Position numbers and translations under genes: made by a program. Of a DNA stretch of 64,000 nt, positions 53,160-60,959 are shown piece by piece. The notes beneath the pieces were generated by a model. The model ran no database searches, was not told where the DNA came from, and saw only the letters and a list, made by a program, of their open reading frames with translations. This DNA is from Pseudomonadota bacterium (GTDB taxonomy: Bacteria > Pseudomonadota > Alphaproteobacteria > Sphingomonadales > Sphingomonadaceae). The stretch's first letter is position 1, and every line of letters begins with the position of its first letter. Location of the stretch: the NCBI GenBank assembly GCA_023394965.1, contig JAEWZX010000007.1, positions 124,001 through 188,000 of the forward strand, written 5' to 3'.

Positions 53160-54356
53160 TCAGGCCGCCACCACGCTGCGGTTCCGCCCTTCCGCCTTGG
53201 CGCGATAAAGTGCGGTATCGGCCAGGGCGAGCATGGTCTGGAGGCGCGGCGCATCCGGCCCTTCGTGCAGGGCTATTCCGATGCTGGCACTGCAACTGGC
53301 GGTGCAGGTGTCGTTGTCGTGATCGATTTCGATCCGTTCGATCGCCACGCGCAGGTCTTCGGCGATTGCCTGTGCCGTGGAAACGTCGTCGGCGCGCACA
53401 AGGAAAACGAATTCTTCGCCACCGAAACGTGCGGCCAGCCCGCCATGACGGCTGGCCGCGTGGCGCATCACTTCGGCCACGGCCCGCAGGCAGGCATCCC
53501 CGGCCTGATGGCCCCACCGGTCGTTGAACGCCTTGAAATGATCGATATCGAGCATGAACAGCGCGGTTGCCGCCTGCCCGGCGGCGGCTGGCGTGGCGTA
53601 ATATTCGGCGAAGACCTGTTCCGCCCGGCGGCGATTGGCGAGGCCGGTCAGCGGATCTTCCATCGACAGTTCGGTCAGCCGGGCATTGTTCCCTTCGAGC
53701 GTGGCGGCGCGGCTGCCGGCTTCCAGCGTCAGCAGCAGATTGCGCCGTTCCAGCCAGTGGACGCGGTAGGCGATCACGGCCGCCGCGCCGGCAGTGATGA
53801 TGACGATCGGGATGAAGGCTTCGGAACGCAGGATATCATCCTGATAGACCAGCAGGAATGACCCTGTGGCGACGAGATAGGCGGCCATGAACGCGATCAG
53901 CGCCCCGCCGCGAAAGGGGAGGATCGGCAGGGTGAGGGCCAGCAGGATCACCACACCGAATGCCAGCAATATATCGCTGGGCGGGGGCGCGAACAGGCTG
54001 GCCAAGGCCATGCTGAAGGCAAACCCCGTCATCACCACCGCGATCAGGATCTTCTGCAGACACGCCTGCCGCAGCGGCAGCGCCAGACCGACGATGCATA
54101 GCGGGACGACACAGCCCAGGCGGATTGCCGCGATCCGGCTCAGATATTCAGCCGCAAGCATCATATCCGCCGCCAGCGACAGCAGCGACAGCGCCAGGAG
54201 GAAGAACAGCACAAAGCGCCCTTCGCGATATTGCGAATGGACCAGCGCCTTGTCGATTGCCGCGCGCAGACGATCGTCCCACGTCGCAGGTGAGCTATTG
54301 CCGAGAAGCGCGGCATGGGCCGCCCTGGCTAGATTGAATTCGTCCGCCCCAGTCAT
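53160..54356 (-). CDS. Membrane-bound diguanylate cyclase (GGDEF) between nrdA and nrdB
   Basis: A 398-residue protein from ATG 54356 (upstream TTG possible at 54395). Six hydrophobic helices fill about 45-205 (FVLFFLLALSLLSLAADMML and following). A linker (EGNNARLTELSMEDPLTGLANRRR) leads to the cyclase domain with ARFGGEEFVFLV near 330, an intact active site. The inhibitory I-site is missing (RHGG in place of RxxD). There is no defined sensory domain beside the membrane part. It lies on the minus strand, breaking the nrdA-nrdB pair; nothing in sequence ties it to dNTP supply. Confidence 0.9.
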   Translation of the reverse strand: MTGADEFNLARAAHAALLGNSSPATWDDRLRAAIDKALVHSQYREGRFVLFFLLALSLLSLAADMMLAAEYLSRIAAIRLGCVVPLCIVGLALPLRQACLQKILIAVVMTGFAFSMALASLFAPPPSDILLAFGVVILLALTLPILPFRGGALIAFMAAYLVATGSFLLVYQDDILRSEAFIPIVIITAGAAAVIAYRVHWLERRNLLLTLEAGSRAATLEGNNARLTELSMEDPLTGLANRRRAEQVFAEYYATPAAAGQAATALFMLDIDHFKAFNDRWGHQAGDACLRAVAEVMRHAASRHGGLAARFGGEEFVFLVRADDVSTAQAIAEDLRVAIERIEIDHDNDTCTASCSASIGIALHEGPDAPRLQTMLALADTALYRAKAEGRNRSVVAA

Positions 54357-54665
54357 TCTTGCAGGTCTACTTACCCGAATACCGCGCTTAAGCAATCGTT
54401 AGCCACAGGCTGTAACTATTCCGTAATAAATCCCGCTGCGGATTATCTGGGCGTGCTCGGTGGTTTATTGTGGAGAGGTTCATGCAGATTCTGCCGCTTG
54501 GGTAACTGGCCTGTTCGGGACATGGAGCCTGTCTCTTAATAGAGATCCGCTGCCTGCGTGATCGGGGTTCGTACTAGGGTTGCGGGGCCGGGCGAACACA
54601 CCATGCAGCCCCCTCAAAATTGACGCCCCACCCCTCGCAGGAAGGGCAGGGCGCCGGGGGTTGCG

Positions 54666-54750
54666 GACATCGCCCGCAAAAAGGGGGAAAACCGAACGAT
54701 GTCGCTATCCCCGCGATAGTCCTGCCGACCGGTGGCTCCGGCTGCAGGAC
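54666..54750 (+). ncRNA. Candidate structured RNA (three consecutive stems)
   Basis: Three perfect stems follow in series: GACATCG/CGATGTC with a 24-base loop, CTATC/GATAG with a five-base loop, and GTCCTGC/GCAGGAC with an 18-base loop. The second and third stems share base 54719, so they are adjacent. No known riboswitch class was recognised, and the strand is uncertain. Included as a candidate only. Confidence 0.25.
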
Positions 54751-54872
54751 CAACTGCTTGTCAAACCTGCCGCCAGCCCGCGGGTTCCTGCGGTTCGTCG
54801 CATATATGTCGCCTGGCGAGCTGTCTTATCCCCGCCGAATCGGTAGGGCTTGCCTTCGAATTCGCACTCTGA

Positions 54873-54888
54873 TTCACTATATGAGTCG
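54873..54888 (+). promoter_or_regulatory. NrdR-like box of nrdB
   Basis: TTCACTATATGAGTCG matches the first half of the nrdA box exactly (CTGATTCACTAT) and keeps an imperfect second half. A TTGCCT -35 candidate is at 54850. The ATG of nrdB is 26 bases after it. The match supports joint control of the separated subunits. Confidence 0.6.
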
Positions 54889-54914
54889 TTCACGCGAATA
54901 CGGAGACCCACAAG

Positions 54915-55973
54915 ATGTCGTTGCTCGAAGCCCGCAAGACCTACAAGCCCTTCGAGTACCCCTGGGCCTACGAGTTCTGGAAACGCCAGCAGCAGGTGCA
55001 CTGGCTGCCCGAAGAAGTGCCCCTGGGCGAAGACTGCCGCGACTGGGCGCAGAAGCTGTCCGATCACGAACGCAATCTGCTCACGCAGATCTTCCGCTTC
55101 TTCACGCAGGCCGATGTCGAAGTGCAGGATTGCTATCACGACAAATACGGCCGCGTGTTCAAGCCGACCGAAATCAAGATGATGCTGACCGCCTTTTCCA
55201 ACATGGAAACGGTCCACATCGCCGCCTATTCGCACCTGCTCGACACCATCGGCATGCCCGAAAGCGAATATGGCATGTTCCTCGAATATGAGGAAATGAA
55301 GGACAAGCACGATTACCTGCAGGAATTCGGCGTCGATACGGACGAGGATATCGCCCGCACGCTCGCCATGTTCGGCGGGTTTACCGAAGGGCTGCAGCTC
55401 TTCGCCAGCTTCGCCATGCTGATGAACTTCCCGCGCTTCAACAAGATGAAGGGCATGGGCCAGATCGTCAGCTGGTCGGTCCGCGATGAAAGCCTGCACT
55501 GCGAAGGCATCACCCGCCTGTTCCATGCCTTCTGTGCCGAACGTGACTGTCTGACCAAGGCGGTCAAGGAAGACATCATGGACATGTGCCAGAAAACGGT
55601 GCGGCTGGAAGATGCCTTCATCGATCTGGCGTTCGAAGATGGCCCGGTGCCGGGCATGACGGCGAAGGAAATCAAACGCTACATCCGCTACATCGCGGAC
55701 TGGCGGCTGGGCCAGCTCGGCCTCCAGCCGATCTACATGGTGGAAGACCACCCGCTGCCCTGGCTCGCCCCGCTGCTGAACGGCGTGGAACACGCCAACT
55801 TCTTCGAAACCCGCGCCACCGAATATTCGAAAGGCGCGACGCGCGGCAATTGGAACGATGTGTGGTCGAGCTTCGACAAGCGCAGCAAGGCCAAGGCCGC
55901 GAATGAGGAACAGGCCGAGGACGATGGCCCGGGGTTGTTCGGGGAAGATGCTGGAGTGCAGGCGGCGGAGTGA
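54915..55973 (+). CDS. nrdB: Ribonucleoside-diphosphate reductase, beta subunit
   Basis: A 352-residue radical-generating subunit. The dimetal ligands are all found: D67 (FFTQAD), E98 and H101 (SNMETVH), E159 (FTEGLQ), E192 and H195 (RDESLH), with the radical Tyr at Y105 four residues after H101, as in E. coli NrdB. No N-terminal ATP-cone is present (the protein starts directly with the fold). ACCCACAAG before the ATG recurs near nrdA. The stop TGA contains the GAGG site of the next gene. Confidence 0.96.
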   Translation: MSLLEARKTYKPFEYPWAYEFWKRQQQVHWLPEEVPLGEDCRDWAQKLSDHERNLLTQIFRFFTQADVEVQDCYHDKYGRVFKPTEIKMMLTAFSNMETVHIAAYSHLLDTIGMPESEYGMFLEYEEMKDKHDYLQEFGVDTDEDIARTLAMFGGFTEGLQLFASFAMLMNFPRFNKMKGMGQIVSWSVRDESLHCEGITRLFHAFCAERDCLTKAVKEDIMDMCQKTVRLEDAFIDLAFEDGPVPGMTAKEIKRYIRYIADWRLGQLGLQPIYMVEDHPLPWLAPLLNGVEHANFFETRATEYSKGATRGNWNDVWSSFDKRSKAKAANEEQAEDDGPGLFGEDAGVQAAE

Positions 55974-55984
55974 GGTAAAGCTGA

Positions 55985-56917
55985 TTGGCTAAGCAAGCGG
56001 TAGTACTATTCGGGGCAGGGGCATCCGTCGATGCTGGTCTGCCAAGCGCTTATGCTCTGACCCGGGCAGTTTATGATAAACTTACTGCTGTTAAAAGCCC
56101 CGACGCTCGATTGTTTGGTACGATCATCGCCAAGCTTCAGCTTCGAAATGCCAGGCGAGGCGGTGACCCCTTCGCTGATGTAAATGTCGAAGAGGTATAC
56201 GATGCTTTAAAGAAATTCATTGGTAGAGACCAAGACATCTTGGCGGAGTTCGTGCAAAGCTGGGATGATTTGAACCTCGCTGGAAGTTCTGAGTTTGATG
56301 CGAAGAAATTTCTTGATAATTTGGCAAGGGGTTTCAGTGTTAAGAGTAACAGAAGTATAAGTGGAGGGGCGAGTTTTCATGTCGATCAAAATAGTTTGAT
56401 AGGGGTTACTGAGACTCTACAAAGGGCATTCGGCGGCGAGTTTTATAGATTTCGCGGCGCTTCACTGGAGCCCTTTTTAGAAACTTTGACATCGCTGCTT
56501 GAGGCTGAAGACGACAGAATTGGCTATATAAAAGGTTTATTCGACCGACATTCGAGCGAAATTTCGTGCTTGGCTACTTTGAATTATGATAGAGTTGTAG
56601 AGCGATCGTTGGAGATGCTCGGATCGAGTTATGATCTTGGCCTATCTCAATGGAACGAAAAAAGGTTTGTTCGTTTCCACGGGAAATCGCTTCGTCTCAT
56701 CAAACTCCATGGATCAGTGGATTGGCATATTTCTAATGCAGACGAGATTATCACCGATACTTCTAAAGTTGGAATAGGATTGCCTCGCGCAATGATATTT
56801 GGGGGGCAGGATGCAAAGTTAGTACCTTACGGGCCTTTTCTCCATTTAAGGCATGAGTTCCAGCGTTTCTTAGGGTCCAAACTCAATCAGCCTCTTGAAA
56901 ATCGGCGTGTACATTGA
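55985..56917 (+). pseudogene. SIR2-family (defence-type) protein, cut by IS element
   Basis: A reading frame of 310 residues from TTG 55985, with GAGG nine bases before it, overlapping the nrdB stop. The N-terminal NAD-binding motif is LFGAGASVDAGLPS (9-21), followed by LNYDRVVE (N200) and LHGSVDW (H242), matching the catalytic Asn and His of SIR2 NADases used in anti-phage systems. Residues 1-296 are native; 297-310 are encoded by the IS end (56873 onward). The C-terminal segment normally found after FQRFL (GYSF-type) is absent, so the product is probably inactive. Base composition is clearly lower in GC than neighbours (25 of 60 bases G+C at 56701-56760), a sign of horizontal transfer. Confidence 0.85.
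56873..56889 (+). repeat. IS left inverted repeat
   Basis: GGGTCCAAACTCAATCA, the outer end of the element next to a TA target. It also supplies the first codons of the foreign tail on the SIR2 frame (Gly297 onward). Confidence 0.85.
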
Positions 56918-56954
56918 TTCAGGGAGTCTCCACTGAAGCAGGAGGCTGTTGGAG

Positions 56955-57712
56955 ATGTCGCGTTCGTTGTTCTGGCTGTCGGATGAAGCATGGCGGGCGA
57001 TCGAGCCCCACCTGCCGAAGAACCAGCCCGGAGCGCGGCGGGTCGATGATCGCAGGGTGATCTCGGGCATCATCCACATGCTCAAGTGTGGTGGCCGCTG
57101 GGCGGACTGCCCGTCCGAATACGGCCCTTCGACGACGGTCTACAATCGCTGGAACCGGTGGAGCCGCCGCGGCATCTGGACGCGCATCCTGGCGGCGCTG
57201 ACCGAGCAAGGCTGGATCGCGGAGACCGGCCAGATCGACAGCAGCTACATCAAGGCTCACCGCTCTGCCGGTGGCGCAAAAGGGGGGCGCGGGCCAATGC
57301 CATTGGCATCTCGCGTGGAGGCAGGACAACGAAGATCCACGCGCTTGTCGATGTTCTCGGAAGACCACTGCGCCTCGTCCTGACGCCCGGCAACACATCT
57401 GACGTGAAAGGCGCAGACCTACTGATCGGTGAAACTATCGGCATGAAGCGGGTGATCGCCGACCGTGGCTACGACGCGAACCGCATCAGGGCCGCCTTAC
57501 GAGAGCAGGGCACGATCCCGGTGATCCCCGGACGGCGCAACCGCAAGCGCCCGATCCAGTATGACGAACGCCGCTACAAGGACCGCTGGCGGGTCGAGGC
57601 CATGTTCTGCCGCCTCAAGGACTTCCGCCGCATCGCTACTCGTTACGACAAGCTCGCCCGCAACTTCCTATCCGCCGTAAGCCTCGCCGCTGCCGTCGCC
57701 TTCTGGCTGTGA
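56955..57712 (+). CDS. IS5/IS427-group transposase (two frames, -1 frameshift)
   Basis: Frame one runs from ATG 56955 (GGAGG upstream) to a stop at 57383; frame two, one base back, continues to 57712. Together they give about 250 residues. The DDE catalytic set is distributed over both: Asp in GQIDSSYIKAHR in the first, Asp in IADRGYDANRIRA and Glu in RWRVEAMFCRLKDFRRI in the second. The overlap holds the run AAAAGGGGGG (57278-57287), a suitable slip site, so programmed -1 shifting as in other IS427-like elements is more likely than decay. The upstream helix (SDEAWRAIEPHLPK) is the DUF4096-type start. Confidence 0.9.
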
Positions 57713-57726
57713 TTGAGTCTCGACCC
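57710..57726 (-). repeat. IS right inverted repeat
   Basis: TGATTGAGTCTCGACCC on the plus strand, the inverse of the left end with two mismatches; it overlaps the end of the transposase gene. A TA follows at 57727-57728. Confidence 0.85.
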
Positions 57727-57794
57727 TAGGCTTAGGAAGGCAAAAAACAAATAACAGCAAAGCGTCGCCGCCTGAAGCGGGCACGAAACTTTAA
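57727..57794 (+). pseudogene. Displaced 3' tail of the interrupted SIR2 frame
   Basis: Removing the IS and one TA copy joins TTA (codon 296) to GGC and then 20 further codons, ending at TAA 57792-57794. The tail (GLGRQKTNNSKASPPEAGTKL, 21 residues in all) has no SIR2 character, so the true C-terminus of the gene had probably been lost before or apart from the insertion. Confidence 0.55.
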
Positions 57795-57820
57795 ACGGTT
57801 CGCCAACCAGATGGACAAGA

Positions 57821-60800
57821 TCAGACCTCGACTGCTATCGGATCATCGACCGTCGCAAAACGTACTGCGTTGCGCCCGTCACTCTTTGCTGCATACATTG
57901 CCTTGTCGGCGCGGTTGAGCGTGGTAGTCACGCTCTCCGGTTCCTTCCATACTGTGACGCCTATACTGACAGTCACCGTTAATTCCCCGCCTTCGATCTC
58001 GACCGGCGCCCGAGCGACCGCATCGCGCAGCCGCTCCGCAGTGATCAAAGATTTCTCTGTATCGCAGTCAGGAAGAAGGACTACGAATTCCTCCCCCCCA
58101 AAACGGGCGAGCCGATCGGCTTGGCGAACTTCGCCAGCCATCACCTGAGCCACATTTTTCAGGACCCGATCGCCAATCGCGTGGCCATAACGATCGTTAA
58201 TGGACTTGAAGTTATCTATATCAATCAGGATCAGGCAAAATGACAGACCATTGCGCTGTGCACGCGAATGCTCCGATTCCAATTCCGCCATCATACTGCG
58301 CCGATTTAGCAATCCGGTGAGCCCATCCGTAGTGGCCAGCCGCTCCAATTCGTCATTTGCAGCCCTCAACTCACTGGTACGTTCGGCAATAGTGCGTTCC
58401 AGTGACCGGGCTTGGTGGCGCATAACACGGGTCCGGACATGGATGAGTGCAAACACCGCAAGGAGACCCGTTACCGCCATTCCAGCGTAAGCCCACCAAG
58501 TCTGATACCAGAGCGGCGCGACTTCGAGCTTTATTTCGCGTTCGAACACTTGCTGTTCCAGCCCTGGAACTTCAGCGCGCAGCAGCAGAGTATAATCGCC
58601 ACCGGGAAGGTTGGTGTAAGCGGCCAGGGCCGGCGTATCCGCGGGAACCGAAATCCAATCTTCGTCGAACCCCTGAAGCCTGTAGCTGTAGATCACCTCG
58701 CCCGGCGCCGCGAAATCGAGCAGCGCGAAGCCAAGACGGAAACCGCGTGATTTAGCTTTTATCCGCGGCAAATGATCCTGCCAAAGGGCAGCGAATGGGA
58801 GCGACTTACCGTCGATATGGAGAGTGGTTGGAGTGAGTTCAGCGACCTTAGGACCAGTCGCAGGTAAAGACCTTGGCTGAACGACAGTGAGACCCGCAGT
58901 GCCGCCAAACAGAAGCGATCCATCATCCATCGCAATCACGGTACGGCGAGTGAATGTCGTTTCAGGCAGACCATCGGCGAAACTTGCTGAAGCTATTTTA
59001 CCGGTTCGCGGATCGATTACTGACAGGCCGCGCGAGCTCGCTGCCCAGATTCGCCCATTTTTATCAGCTACAAGGGATGAAACATCATTCCCCGCCAGTC
59101 CATTTGCTTCGGTAAAAACTTTGAAACGAAGAGGCAGAGAGCGAGGGTTTGCATAAGCAGCCCCTCCGAACGTTCCAACCCACAGTCGCCCGCCGCTATA
59201 TAAAATCGAATTGGTGTAGTCCTGAGGAAGACTGGTCGGGTCATCTGGGATGTTGCTGAAGTTCTCGAAGCGACCCAATTCTGGATCAAATCGGCTAATT
59301 CCACGCGAAGTCGAGAGCCAGACTTCATCGTCCAGCTTGGTAATATTTATGATCTCGTCGTTGGGTATCCCCTCCTTCTGGTCCTTGTCTTGCCGGTAAT
59401 GAGTTACTGCGCCCGTGCGCTGATCGAGTACGAACAGGCCTTTATAGGTGCCAATGAGCAGCAAATCTTCGACTGCAGCGAGCGAGATAATCGAAGTTCC
59501 ATTAACCTCGGGAATATCCAGACTGCGCCAGTTTCCGCTATCAGGATCAACGGCGACTACACCTCGTGCACCCACGAAGACCGTGCCCGAACGAGCCTGT
59601 GTCAGCGCTTTGACATCTTGGCCAACATGGTAGCCTCCCAAAGCGATCCTTCGGACGGTGCCCCGGTCTCGATCCAGAACGTCGATGTTACCATTCTCTA
59701 GGCCAACCCATATGCGCCCAGCCTGGTCGATCATCAGACCACGAACATCATTGCTCGTGAGCGACTTTGCAGGGTCTGGCATACCGGAAGCGATTGTGAA
59801 AACGCTGCGCTGCGAAGCTATCCGGCGTGCTGGGCCGAAATCGGTGGCGACCCAGAGGCCACCGCTGCGATCAACGAAAAGATCGCGGACAGTGTCGCCC
59901 GGAATTGACGTGCGCTGCTGAGGATCATTACGCAGAGCTATCGGGTCGCGATCATCATCGGAAACAATGATAACACCGATACCATCTGTTGCGACAAGCA
60001 TCCCGCCAGCGGGATCCGGTGCGAATTTGCGGATCGTACGGTGACTAACAAATGGCGAAGAAGCTTCTAGTCCGCGAGGCTGCACGGCATTATCGCCAGA
60101 TAGGCGAACGACGCCCTGGCTTTCTGTACCGACCCACAAGCGCCCGCGATCATCTCGCGTAATAGCCCATATATCGCTCTCTCGCAGGATGCCCGAAGCC
60201 GGTCCCCCTGCATTCACACGAACTGCCCGCTTCGCTCCCGGGCGCCGGACCAACAGACCATTCGCTGATCCGATCCACAGCGTTCCATCCAAATCTTGAT
60301 GAACAGCGAAAGCTCCGGTTGCATCGCCAGAACCGCCCCAGACCAGTTTCGTCTTTCCGGATTTAGGTGAGACGTGAAAGACACCGCTATAAGACGCCAC
60401 CCACGCACCGCCGCGATGGTCTGTCGCCAGGCTCATTATTCGATCCGCGAAATCCGGATCCCCTGCGCCAATACGCAGAAACCGGTTTGTTGTGGGATCA
60501 AAGCGAAGCAATCCGCCGACGTTCGTACCGACCAACACGCTTCCGTCGGGAAGGGCCAGCAAAGAGCGCACATAATTGTCCGACAGGCTACCCGGCCTGT
60601 CTGGCTCCTGCTTGAACGCAACTACCCTCTGACCATCATAGCGCGCCAGCCCACCACGAGTGCCAACCCAGATGAACCCGCGACTATCCTGAACAATCGC
60701 AGTTGTGGTGGGATGCGGTAGCTTTGCCCCGTCGGGCATTGCCGAAAATGCCGGCGCATTCCATCCATTCCATTTGGATGGCGAATCAGAAATCGAACGG

Positions 60801-60886
60801 GAAACAGAATGAAAACCGGCGGGAACGGTTGGCGCCGCAGCCAGCATAGCCGTCAGGCATACGATCAGGAAAAAGCGCAGAAACAT
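57821..60886 (-). CDS. Two-component-propeller diguanylate cyclase
   Basis: A 1021-residue membrane sensor from ATG 60886 (an ATG at 60958 is one base after the pgsA stop). A signal or anchor helix (FLRFFLIVCLTAMLAAAP) precedes a large periplasmic part built of repeated propeller strands (for example SRGFIWVGTRGGLARYD) to about 700, then a Y_Y_Y domain (YSYRLQGFDEDWISV, about 745). One transmembrane helix (WWAYAGMAVTGLLAVFALIHV) leads into the cyclase domain with RLARFGGEEFVVLL near 927. The RxxD inhibitory site (RQAD) is present five residues before GGEEF. It resembles hybrid sensors that read carbohydrate-like ligands; here the output is c-di-GMP. Confidence 0.9.
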   Translation of the reverse strand: MFLRFFLIVCLTAMLAAAPTVPAGFHSVSRSISDSPSKWNGWNAPAFSAMPDGAKLPHPTTTAIVQDSRGFIWVGTRGGLARYDGQRVVAFKQEPDRPGSLSDNYVRSLLALPDGSVLVGTNVGGLLRFDPTTNRFLRIGAGDPDFADRIMSLATDHRGGAWVASYSGVFHVSPKSGKTKLVWGGSGDATGAFAVHQDLDGTLWIGSANGLLVRRPGAKRAVRVNAGGPASGILRESDIWAITRDDRGRLWVGTESQGVVRLSGDNAVQPRGLEASSPFVSHRTIRKFAPDPAGGMLVATDGIGVIIVSDDDRDPIALRNDPQQRTSIPGDTVRDLFVDRSGGLWVATDFGPARRIASQRSVFTIASGMPDPAKSLTSNDVRGLMIDQAGRIWVGLENGNIDVLDRDRGTVRRIALGGYHVGQDVKALTQARSGTVFVGARGVVAVDPDSGNWRSLDIPEVNGTSIISLAAVEDLLLIGTYKGLFVLDQRTGAVTHYRQDKDQKEGIPNDEIINITKLDDEVWLSTSRGISRFDPELGRFENFSNIPDDPTSLPQDYTNSILYSGGRLWVGTFGGAAYANPRSLPLRFKVFTEANGLAGNDVSSLVADKNGRIWAASSRGLSVIDPRTGKIASASFADGLPETTFTRRTVIAMDDGSLLFGGTAGLTVVQPRSLPATGPKVAELTPTTLHIDGKSLPFAALWQDHLPRIKAKSRGFRLGFALLDFAAPGEVIYSYRLQGFDEDWISVPADTPALAAYTNLPGGDYTLLLRAEVPGLEQQVFEREIKLEVAPLWYQTWWAYAGMAVTGLLAVFALIHVRTRVMRHQARSLERTIAERTSELRAANDELERLATTDGLTGLLNRRSMMAELESEHSRAQRNGLSFCLILIDIDNFKSINDRYGHAIGDRVLKNVAQVMAGEVRQADRLARFGGEEFVVLLPDCDTEKSLITAERLRDAVARAPVEIEGGELTVTVSIGVTVWKEPESVTTTLNRADKAMYAAKSDGRNAVRFATVDDPIAVEV

Positions 60887-60959
60887 TCCACCAGCGAATC
60901 TGTCAGAACGTGGTAAAAATCCTATTAAGGTCCAGCTTGCAAGACTGCGAGAAGCCATC

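Larger units (their letters stand above)
54357..54914. other. 558-bp structured interval before nrdB
   Basis: No credible protein gene is seen; open frames here have no family look. Several perfect inverted repeats lie close together: TCTCT/AGAGA (54532-54545), GACATCG/CGATGTC (54666-54672 with 54697-54703), CTATC/GATAG (54705-54719) and GTCCTGC/GCAGGAC (54719-54725 with 54744-54750). The nrdB promoter region, with its NrdR-like box, is only at 54850-54890, so these folds are upstream of the likely transcript start. A small RNA, a leader for a second promoter or the promoter zone of the reverse GGDEF gene are the options. Confidence 0.5.
56873..57726 (+). mobile_element. IS5-family, IS427-group insertion sequence (854 bp)
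   Basis: A complete element. The left end GGGTCCAAACTCAATCA (56873-56889) and the complement of the right end, GGGTCGAGACTCAATCA (57710-57726), agree at 15 of 17 positions. TA dinucleotides at 56871-56872 and 57727-57728 flank the element, the duplication typical of IS427-type elements. It carries one transposase in two frames. The insertion splits codon 296 (TTA) of the SIR2 gene. Confidence 0.9.

Noticed and set aside
51071..53254. 727-codon minus-strand frame
   Set aside because: Antisense to nrdA; no domain content.
54580..54846. 88-codon frame before nrdB
   Set aside because: Pro/Arg-rich, no ribosome site and no family look; the interval is better explained as structured non-coding DNA.
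56918..56954. IS left end at GGGAGTCTCC (56921 area)
   Set aside because: This poorly matches the right end; the pair at 56873 and 57726 agrees at 15 of 17 bases and is flanked by TA.
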